From NCBI GenBank assembly GCA_016209665.1, contig JACQVT010000703.1:1-7695 (forward strand): a stretch of 7,695 bases of DNA, read 5' to 3'. Each line of letters starts with the position of its first letter. Within the stretch, counting starts at the first letter, position 1. The translations under genes were made by a program, and so were the position numbers. This DNA comes from Planctomycetota bacterium. Its GTDB lineage: Bacteria; Planctomycetota; Phycisphaerae; UBA1845; PWPN01. The notes beneath the pieces are model-generated. The model saw only the letters and a program-made list of their open reading frames with translations, was not told the DNA's origin and made no database searches. This document shows, one piece after another, positions 1 to 4,949 of the stretch.

Positions 1-732
1 CGCAAGGGCTGGTTCGAACGGGCGGACGGCGGCACGCTGTTCCTGGACGAGATAGGCGAGCTGCCGCTGGCCGCCCAGGTGCGGCTGCTGCGGATTCTGC
101 AGGACGGCGTGTTCGAGCGGGTCGGCGGGCAGCGGCAAATGACGGTCGACGTGCGAATCGTAGCCGCCACCCACCGCAACCTGCAGGAGATGGTCGGCAA
201 GGGTCAGTTTCGCGAGGATTTGTGGTACCGTCTAGTGGTGTTCCCGATCGATCTCCCGCCGTTGCGGGACCGGCGCGAGGACATCCCCGCCCTGGCCGCC
301 CATTTCGCCATGCGGGCCTCCCGCAAGTTTGGGTTTCGCCCGCTGTCACCCTCACCGCAGGACGTCAACCTGCTGTGCGGGTACGCCTGGCCAGGCAACG
401 TCCGTGAGCTGGCGGCGGTGATCGACCGGGCCGCCATCCTGAGCGACGGCACTACGCTCGGGATCGCCAAGGCCCTCGGCGTGGTGCCGAGCACTCCGTC
501 ACGCAGGCCGATGGGCGAAGACACCAATGACGGCGAAGCGCTGGCAAGTGACGGCACCGGTTTCCTCACGCTCGATGCCGCGATGGCCCGCCACGTCGAG
601 AATGCTCTCCGCCGCACCGCCGGCCGGATTGAGGGCGCCGCCGGTGCCGCCCGTCTTCTGGGCATCAACCCCCACACGTTGCGGGCCCGCATGCGCAAGC
701 TCAGCATCGACTGGCAGCAGTTCCGCCCGTGA
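1..732 (+). CDS. Sigma-54-dependent transcriptional activator, 5'-truncated by window edge
   Basis: This is the C-terminal 243 residues of an NtrC-family enhancer-binding protein, which uses ATP hydrolysis to remodel sigma-54 RNA polymerase into the open complex. The reading frame is open from base 1. Seen in order: Walker B GGTLFLDEI (residues 10-18), sensor I region AATHRNL (55-61), the arginine-finger segment FREDLWYRL (70-78), sensor II WPGNVREL (130-137), and a Fis-type helix-turn-helix around 190-236 with the typical GAARLLGINPHTLRARM pattern. The Walker A and GAFTGA loop and any N-terminal sensing domain lie upstream of the window, so the signal it answers to cannot be read here. The HTH spacing resembles the FhlA/NorR style more than classic NtrC. 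It ends at TGA 730-732, and 270 bases separate it from the next gene, which has its own promoter, so it is probably not co-transcribed with it. The family call is very secure; the regulon is unknown. Confidence 0.95.
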   Translation, partial: RKGWFERADGGTLFLDEIGELPLAAQVRLLRILQDGVFERVGGQRQMTVDVRIVAATHRNLQEMVGKGQFREDLWYRLVVFPIDLPPLRDRREDIPALAAHFAMRASRKFGFRPLSPSPQDVNLLCGYAWPGNVRELAAVIDRAAILSDGTTLGIAKALGVVPSTPSRRPMGEDTNDGEALASDGTGFLTLDAAMARHVENALRRTAGRIEGAAGAARLLGINPHTLRARMRKLSIDWQQFRP

Positions 733-942
733 TTCTTCGTCGCAGCGACTCGTCGCCGGGTGGCGACCGCCGTCCATGCTTCCGCCCCAACCACGGGGCG
801 CGGTACACTGGTGCAAATGGCCACCGCCGACGTCGTCTGTCTGCTGGGCGCGACGCCGGCGGACGTGTGTGGATGAGAAAAGCTGATAGCTGCCATCGTG
901 GGCATCGTTTTCCTCCTCGCCCGAGTGCTCAGGTAGGCCCGG
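733..942. other. Intergenic stretch without a recognisable gene
   Basis: Apart from the weak hairpin at 752-767 I see nothing coding here. The short open frames crossing it are rich in Arg, Pro and Ser, as expected for off-frame translation of GC-rich DNA, and have no recognisable motif. It ends at the promoter of the DUF488 operon. Confidence 0.6.
752..767 (+). terminator. Possible weak hairpin terminator after the activator gene
   Basis: A perfect 6-bp stem, GTCGCC/GGCGAC, with a GGGT loop lies 20 bases after the activator stop codon. A second palindrome, GTCGC-A-GCGAC, sits just before it at 739-749 and could pair in its place. There is no T-tract, so this would not be a classical intrinsic terminator. 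Hairpins of this size arise by chance in GC-rich DNA. Confidence 0.25.
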
Positions 943-958
943 TGGTATAATGCGGGCC
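936..958. promoter_or_regulatory. Inverted repeat flanking the -10 box, possible operator
   Basis: GGCCCG (936-941) and CGGGCC (953-958) form a perfect 6-bp inverted repeat with an 11-base spacer that encloses the extended -10 element. A dimeric repressor bound here would block RNA polymerase. A 6-bp GC repeat can occur by chance, and no regulator gene with an obvious link to it is present in the operon. Confidence 0.3.
943..951 (+). promoter_or_regulatory. Extended -10 promoter (TGG-TATAAT) of the DUF488 operon
   Basis: A perfect TATAAT hexamer at 946-951 is preceded by TGG at 943-945, giving the extended -10 form TGnTATAAT. No good -35 hexamer is found 16-18 bases upstream, which is common for extended -10 promoters. 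The predicted transcript start is near 958, leaving a leader of about 45 nt before the ATG at 1003. This is the only perfect TATAAT I noticed in this GC-rich window. Confidence 0.65.
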
Positions 959-1002
959 GAGCGCGAAGCAAGACCGGGGGTCAGTTCGCTGGAGATCGCG
1001 CG

Positions 1003-1626
1003 ATGCCGGGTGGTGACAGCGTTTTATACACGATCGGCCACTCCAACCACTCGGCGGAGACCTTCGCCGGCCTGCTGAAATCTCACGGAATCACCGCCCT
1101 GGCCGATGTTCGTTCATCGCCCTACAGCCAGTACTGCCCCCAGTTCAGCCGCGAGGCTTTGTCAGAGCACCTCTGGTCGCTCGGCATCGAATACGTCTTC
1201 CTGGGCAAAGAACTGGGGGCCCGTCCGGAGGTCCCTGAGGGCTACGTTGACGGCCGGGTCGATTTCCGGGTCGTTGCCTCCACGGACCTGTTCAAGGCAG
1301 GACTGAAGCGCCTGCGGACCGGAATGCAGAAGCATCGCGTGGCAATCATGTGCGCCGAGCGCGATCCGCTGACGTGCCACCGGACGATACTCGTCTGTCG
1401 CCATTTCAAACGGATCAGCCCCGACATCCGACATATACTCGCCGACGGTTCGACGGAGGAGCATCGCGAGGCGGAGCTGCGCCTGGTCCGCCTGTTCGGC
1501 ATCGAGCCGACGCTGTTTCAGCCCGAGCGGACCCTGGACGACATGATCGACGAGGCCTACGACCGCCAGAGCCTCAAGATCGCCTACCAGCCCGAGGAGT
1601 CCATCGAGGAACATGTCGAAACCTGA
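1003..1626 (+). CDS. DUF488 family protein, first paralogue
   Basis: A 207-residue, probably cytoplasmic protein of the DUF488 family, whose biochemical function is not firmly known. Diagnostic features: the N-terminal strand and turn YTIGHSNHS (9-17), the ADVRSSPYS segment (34-42), the LGKELGARP loop (67-75), and a conserved C-x7-C-H-R motif with Cys117, Cys125, His126 and Arg127. The Cys/His cluster suggests metal binding or a catalytic thiol, but this is inference. After the core there is an extension of roughly 40 residues with an acidic C-terminus. The start is ATG 1003 with GGAG at 991-994, 8 bases upstream. It is the first gene of a three-gene operon; its last 14 bases overlap the start of a second, clearly different DUF488 gene. 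Two DUF488 paralogues plus a dual-OB-like protein suggests a dedicated complex rather than a housekeeping enzyme. The family call is strong; the role is unknown. Confidence 0.9.
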   Translation: MPGGDSVLYTIGHSNHSAETFAGLLKSHGITALADVRSSPYSQYCPQFSREALSEHLWSLGIEYVFLGKELGARPEVPEGYVDGRVDFRVVASTDLFKAGLKRLRTGMQKHRVAIMCAERDPLTCHRTILVCRHFKRISPDIRHILADGSTEEHREAELRLVRLFGIEPTLFQPERTLDDMIDEAYDRQSLKIAYQPEESIEEHVET

Positions 1627-2080
1627 AGCGGACACCCCGCTCCCCATCACGATCTTCACCATCGGCTTTGCCGGTAAGAGCGCCCGGGAATTCTTCGCGG
1701 CGCTGACCGACGCCGGCGTGCGGGTGGTCGTCGACATCCGCCTCAACAACCAGTCCCAGTTGGCCGGATTCACCAAGAAACAGGATCTGGAGTACTTCCT
1801 GCAGCAGCTCGGTGGCCTGGGCTACGACCATCGGCTGGAGTTGGCCCCGACCAAGGAAATCCTTGACGCCTATCGCAAGAAGGTCATCGATTGGGCTGAA
1901 TACGAACGTCGCTTTCACCAACTGCTGCTCGACCGGCAGGTGGAGACGCTGTTTCGCCCCACCGACCTGGACGGGGCCTGCCTGCTGTGCAGCGAACCCA
2001 CGGCCGACCAATGCCACCGCCGGGTGGCGGCCGAGTACCTCCGTGACCACTGGCGCGATGTGACGATCCGTCATCTGTGA
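1613..2080 (+). CDS. DUF488 family protein, second paralogue
   Basis: A 155-residue DUF488 protein, shorter and clearly diverged from its neighbour. Seen: IFTIGFAGKS (14-23), the VDIRLNNQSQLAGF segment (40-53), LAPTKEILDAY (78-88), WAEYERRF (94-101) and the same C-x7-C-H-R motif at Cys126, Cys134, His135 and Arg136. The ADVRSSPYS segment of the first paralogue is replaced by DIRLNNQSQ, so the two probably differ in ligand or partner specificity while keeping the Cys/His site. ATG 1613 lies inside the upstream gene (14-nt overlap). The closest purine run, GAGGA at 1606-1610, is only 2 bases away, and GAGGAG at 1594-1599 is 13 bases away; neither spacing is ideal, so translation coupled to the upstream gene is likely. 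No better start codon exists before the conserved core. A heteromeric pair with the first DUF488 protein is an inference. Confidence 0.9.
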   Translation: MSKPEADTPLPITIFTIGFAGKSAREFFAALTDAGVRVVVDIRLNNQSQLAGFTKKQDLEYFLQQLGGLGYDHRLELAPTKEILDAYRKKVIDWAEYERRFHQLLLDRQVETLFRPTDLDGACLLCSEPTADQCHRRVAAEYLRDHWRDVTIRHL

Positions 2081-2098
2081 GGACGAGGGCGCTCCCTG

Positions 2099-2710
2099 AT
2101 GCCCAGGATGATCTGCCTGGCCAACTCCGTCAAGCACAACGAACGATGCATCGCGGGCATCGACGAGATGACGGGACAATGGATACGCCCTGTCTACCGG
2201 CTCCGCGAGAAGGCCCTCCCGCCCTGGGTGAGGCTGATCGAGGGCCGGGAGCCCGCCATCCTCGACGTGATCGACGTTCCGCTCGAAGACATCGGCCCCG
2301 ACGAGGGCTGCCAGCCCGAGAACCGGCTGGTCAGAAAGGGGGCCTGGAAGCTTGTCCGGCATGCCTCGGTGGACCAGGTGCTGCGGTATTGTGAACCCAA
2401 CGTCGTCATCCTCCACAACCATGAACGCTGCGTACGTGCGGAGTTTTTCTCCCGGCTGCCTCGCGAACGATGGAAATCGCTCCAGCTCGTGCGGGTCGGC
2501 GATGCCCAGTTCCTCCGGCGTGAGCGCGATGACCGGGTGCGGTGGCAGGTCCGGTTTCGCGATGGGTCCGGCCGCCTGCTTGACCTCAGGCTGACCGACG
2601 CCGTCGCCCGTGACCGGCTGGACCGCGGCGAGACTCTCCGCAGTGATTGCCTGCTCACCGTCAGCCTGACGACGCCTTGGGCCCCGGAAGACCAGTCCTT
2701 GCCGCCGTAA
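2099..2710 (+). CDS. Dual OB domain-like protein, possibly shortened at its C-terminus
   Basis: A 203-residue protein that I recognise from pattern memory as dual-OB-domain-like (two predicted OB folds, often a nucleic-acid or nucleotide binding shape), though I could not run a profile search. Characteristic parts: MICLANSVKHNERCIAG at the N-terminus (4-20), GQWIRPV (26-32), the CQPEN turn (71-75), and a C-terminal LLTVSLTTPW (185-194). It has no signal peptide or membrane segment. The start is ATG 2099 with GAGGG at 2085-2089, 9 bases upstream, and it begins 18 bases after the second DUF488 gene, so it is the third gene of that operon. It may be the binding subunit that brings the DUF488 pair to its target (inference). 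Oddity: the TAA at 2708-2710 is followed in the same frame by codons for CYKLVAGVIEL and then TGA, which looks like the missing last strand. The sequenced allele may therefore encode a truncated protein or contain an error. It is also the only gene in the window that ends in TAA. Confidence 0.75.
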   Translation: MPRMICLANSVKHNERCIAGIDEMTGQWIRPVYRLREKALPPWVRLIEGREPAILDVIDVPLEDIGPDEGCQPENRLVRKGAWKLVRHASVDQVLRYCEPNVVILHNHERCVRAEFFSRLPRERWKSLQLVRVGDAQFLRRERDDRVRWQVRFRDGSGRLLDLRLTDAVARDRLDRGETLRSDCLLTVSLTTPWAPEDQSLPP

Positions 2711-2746
2711 TGCTACAAGCTCGTCGCCGGGGTGATCGAGTTGTGA
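2711..2746 (+). other. In-frame continuation of the dual-OB gene beyond its TAA stop
   Basis: Directly after the TAA at 2708-2710, and in the same frame, 11 sense codons read CYKLVAGVIEL before a TGA at 2744-2746. The alternating hydrophobic pattern looks like a beta-strand and is not the Arg/Pro/Ser-rich product typical of random GC-rich DNA. A single change of the TAA would give a protein of 215 residues. I infer this is the native C-terminus, lost by a nonsense change, misread in sequencing, or reached by readthrough. Confidence 0.6.
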
Positions 2747-2793
2747 CAGAGGCCGGGTACCGCCCGTTCGGATGGCAACACGAACTCAGGTCC

Positions 2794-2830
2794 GGCGGCC
2801 CCAGTTCCATCACGCGCGGAACTCGCCGCC
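2794..2830 (+). terminator. Hairpin between the DUF488 operon and the HD cassette
   Basis: GGCGGC (2794-2799) pairs with GCCGCC (2825-2830), and GTTCC (2804-2808) pairs with GGAAC (2818-2822), leaving a 9-base loop and a small internal bulge. It sits after the dual-OB gene and about 60 bases before the next promoter, where a transcript end would be expected. There is no T-tract, so a Rho-independent role is doubtful. The rest of 2747-2889 shows nothing I can interpret. Confidence 0.35.
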
Positions 2831-2889
2831 ACAAGTGACCTCGATCGGTCCGTGGCTTGCGTCTTGGCCCCAAAAACTGATGGAAGGGC

Positions 2890-2918
2890 TTGACCTGCCC
2901 AGTCTTATGGTGTATGTT
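2890..2918 (+). promoter_or_regulatory. Sigma-70-type promoter of the HD-YwgA cassette
   Basis: TTGACC at 2890-2895 and TATGTT at 2913-2918 are separated by exactly 17 bases, a good match to the TTGACA-N17-TATAAT consensus. It lies in a locally AT-richer stretch. The predicted transcript start is near 2925, giving a leader of about 30 nt before the GTG at 2957. Its position shows that the HD and YwgA genes can be expressed independently of the DUF488 operon. Confidence 0.7.
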
Positions 2919-2943
2919 TGCATTATGTTAGGGGTGGTTGTGC

Positions 2944-2948
2944 AGAGG
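2944..2948 (+). promoter_or_regulatory. Ribosome binding site that fixes the HD gene start
   Basis: AGAGG at 2944-2948 lies 8 bases before GTG 2957. The longer frame beginning at TTG 2918 has no Shine-Dalgarno sequence, and its first codon overlaps the -10 box, so that codon would be upstream of the predicted transcript start. Confidence 0.6.
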
Positions 2949-2956
2949 CCTACACC

Positions 2957-4339
2957 GTGAACCCGGACAAAGTCCTTCGTGACCCGGTGCATAACCTCAT
3001 TACGTTCGCAGGGGAGGAGGGTAGGCTTCTCCTGGAATTGATCGACCGGCCCGAATTCCAGCGCCTGCGGCGAATACGCCAACTGGGGCTGACGTTCCTT
3101 GCCTACCCTGGAGCGGAACACAGCCGCTGGGTTCACAGTGTGGGAGTCTGTCATCTCGCCCGGCGGATGCTGGACGCACTCAGGGCCCGTCATGGTTGTG
3201 ACAGTGAAGAGTACAAAGGGCTGCAGGGCTTGCGGCGGGAGATCGCCGTGGCTGCGCTACTCCATGATGTGGGCCACGGGCCCTTCTCTCACGTTTTTGA
3301 GCGCGCGGTTCCCAAAGTCAAGGCCCCACCAACAGGCTATCCCGGCGACCACGAAGGCTGGTCCGAGAGGATCATCGTCGAACGGTTCGGGCCGGTCCTA
3401 CGAGCACACAGCGTCGATGTGGGGGTCGTCGCCGGGCTGATCAACAAGAAAAACCGCGCGAACTTGCTGGCCAAGGACTTCATTAGCAGCCAGTTGGATG
3501 CGGATCGCATGGATTATCTGCTCCGCGACAGCAGGGCTGCGGGACCGAAGTACGGCGAATTCGACCTGGAGTGGTTGCTGCACTCGCTCCGGATCGGCAA
3601 CGTCAAGGTTCGTGGCCAAACGGAAGGGGTTTGGCGGTTGTGCTTCGATACAGGTAAAGCGATCCATGTTATCGAGGAGTACATTCAGGCACGAGACTTC
3701 ATGTACGCCCAGGTCTACATCCACAAGACGACACGGGCGTACGAGGCTATGTTGAAAAATGCGCTCGGCTTGGCCACGGTCATCACCGGGGGTGATCCCG
3801 CCAAGGCCCCACAGCCCTGTCCGCCGGCTCTGGCCAAGATGCTGGCTGGCCAACCGGTGAGTGTCGACGAGTACCTGACGCTTGACGATTTCCAACTTTG
3901 GGTCACCCTGATCGATTGGTCCCGGTCCGCAACGTCGATTGACCAGCAGCACAGCCGCCTGGGAAGACTTTGCCGAAGCCTCGTTGACCGGCAACAACCA
4001 TATAAGTACGTCGACTGCGACGACCGGGACAAACAGGATCATGCCCTGGCTTTCTCTACGAAGGTGCAGGGAACCCTCCTGGAGTTCTCGTGTCATCGCG
4101 ATACATTCGTGGACTTGGCATACCGGAACGCTTACTACAGGAAGAGCACCGAACACGAGGAGGAAGAGGACCGAGTGATTCACGTCGTGGATCGGGAGGG
4201 AAACGCGCATCCGGTCGAAACCTCCTCCGAGTTCATCAAGGCGATCTCCTCAATTGAGACGAGAATCTGCCGGCTCTACTACGACGAGTCAGATCAGGAT
4301 ATAATGGTGCGGCTCCGAGACGATGGTTGGGCAGTCTGA
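2957..4339 (+). CDS. HD-domain phosphohydrolase, SAMHD1/YwfO-like (probable dNTP triphosphohydrolase)
   Basis: A 460-residue cytoplasmic metal-dependent phosphohydrolase of the group containing SAMHD1, dGTPases and B. subtilis YwfO. Known members remove triphosphate from dNTPs, so the likely substrate is one or more dNTPs, though individual members vary. Numbered from GTG 2957: KVLRDPVHNLI opens the fold (5-15); Arg57 and His60 in SRWVHS; the HD pair His103-Asp104 in LLHDVGHGPFSH; His132 in HEGWSE; and Asp181 in SQLDADRMDYLLRD. All metal and catalytic positions expected for the family are present, and the length is near normal, so it looks active. An acidic run, EHEEEED, lies near residues 399-405. 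The gene has its own promoter, and the YwgA-like gene follows 31 bases downstream. Base composition of a sampled line (3661-3720, 29/60 GC) is well below the DUF488/dual-OB genes, suggesting transfer. A TTG at 2918 would add 13 residues but is upstream of the predicted transcript start. Confidence 0.92.
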   Translation: MNPDKVLRDPVHNLITFAGEEGRLLLELIDRPEFQRLRRIRQLGLTFLAYPGAEHSRWVHSVGVCHLARRMLDALRARHGCDSEEYKGLQGLRREIAVAALLHDVGHGPFSHVFERAVPKVKAPPTGYPGDHEGWSERIIVERFGPVLRAHSVDVGVVAGLINKKNRANLLAKDFISSQLDADRMDYLLRDSRAAGPKYGEFDLEWLLHSLRIGNVKVRGQTEGVWRLCFDTGKAIHVIEEYIQARDFMYAQVYIHKTTRAYEAMLKNALGLATVITGGDPAKAPQPCPPALAKMLAGQPVSVDEYLTLDDFQLWVTLIDWSRSATSIDQQHSRLGRLCRSLVDRQQPYKYVDCDDRDKQDHALAFSTKVQGTLLEFSCHRDTFVDLAYRNAYYRKSTEHEEEEDRVIHVVDREGNAHPVETSSEFIKAISSIETRICRLYYDESDQDIMVRLRDDGWAV

Positions 4340-4355
4340 CCGGGACCAGGTAACC

Positions 4356-4363
4356 AGGGAGGA
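4356..4363 (+). promoter_or_regulatory. Strong ribosome binding site fixing the YwgA-like start
   Basis: AGGGAGGA at 4356-4363 lies 7 bases before ATG 4371. It decides in favour of that start over ATG 4323, which overlaps the end of the HD gene, has no Shine-Dalgarno sequence and would add 16 residues with no family resemblance. Confidence 0.75.
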
Positions 4364-4370
4364 TGTGGCG

Positions 4371-4919
4371 ATGAGGGAATTCGACGAAATGAAGCTGGCA
4401 CGGGTCGTCGATGCTTGCGAGGGTATCGATGGCCGAGTGAAGATGCAGAAGATTGTCTACCTGCTTAAGTCGATGGGCTATGACTTGCCGTTCGACGATT
4501 TCACGATTCGCCAACACGGACCTTTCTCTCGTGCCGTTGCTTGCTCAACTGACGTCCTCAAGGCAGCGGAGATCATTATCGAACAGTGCGAGGACTTTGG
4601 AAATCAACCTGGAGGCGAGCCTGTTCGTCAGTACTCGTACCGGGTTCGGAGCGACATCACCCCTCTGATTCGCGCCCACTTCGACATTCCAGCCCCGAAG
4701 GACCGGCCTTCCCTGGACGAGGCGGGGAAGCTGCTCGTCGAACATGACAGAGCCGTTCTCGAACTGGCGGCAACTCGTCTATTCCTCGAGCGGGAATCCG
4801 GACTGTCGGGCGAGGATCTGGAGCAGAGCCTCCGCTCGCTGAAAGGGCATTTGGCCAGCCGGTTTAACGACGCGGACAGACTCTTGTCAAACCTGAGCGA
4901 TCGCGGCTGGCTGAATTAG
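4371..4919 (+). CDS. YwgA-like protein
   Basis: A 182-residue soluble protein resembling B. subtilis YwgA. Two family-like segments stand out: RVKMQKIVYLLKSMG (22-36) and FTIRQHGPFSRAV (44-56). The combination of a KMQKIVYLL helix followed by a (Y/H)GPFS turn also recalls the SocA/Panacea (DUF4065) antitoxin fold, to which it may be distantly related. The C-terminal half is Leu- and Glu-rich and predicted helical. It lies 31 bases after the HD gene under the same promoter. I recall that ywgA and ywfO (HD protein) are also neighbours in Bacillus, so the pair itself seems conserved, which supports a functional link such as regulation or inhibition of the HD hydrolase (inference). A sampled line (4441-4500) is 28/60 GC, the lowest I counted. 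An alternative upstream start at 4323 is less likely. It ends at TAG, convergent with the FAD gene 24 bases away. Confidence 0.75.
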   Translation: MREFDEMKLARVVDACEGIDGRVKMQKIVYLLKSMGYDLPFDDFTIRQHGPFSRAVACSTDVLKAAEIIIEQCEDFGNQPGGEPVRQYSYRVRSDITPLIRAHFDIPAPKDRPSLDEAGKLLVEHDRAVLELAATRLFLERESGLSGEDLEQSLRSLKGHLASRFNDADRLLSNLSDRGWLN

Positions 4920-4949
4920 CGGACCGCTCTCCAGCGCGCCCAGTCAGCC
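4905..4949. terminator. Candidate bidirectional hairpin between convergent genes
   Basis: GGCTGGCTG (4905-4913) can pair with CAGTCAGCC (4941-4949) over 9 pairs including one G-T pair, and the loop holds the palindrome AGCGG-A-CCGCT (4918-4928). It spans the stop codons of both convergent genes, where a shared terminator would be expected. The loop is long and there is no clean T-tract, only a pyrimidine-rich run on the plus strand. Confidence 0.3.

Noticed and set aside
804..809. TACACT as a possible -10 box in the gap after the activator gene
   Set aside because: It has no matching -35 element at 16-18 bases, and the perfect extended -10 at 943-951 is far better placed for the operon.
204..971. 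Long minus-strand open frame (255 codons) across the activator gene
   Set aside because: It is antisense to a well-supported sigma-54 activator, its product is Arg/Ser/Ala-rich with no motif, and it is a normal shadow in GC-rich DNA.
1574..2422. Minus-strand open frame of 282 codons under the DUF488 and dual-OB genes
   Set aside because: It lies opposite three family-supported genes and its composition is that of a complementary-strand shadow.
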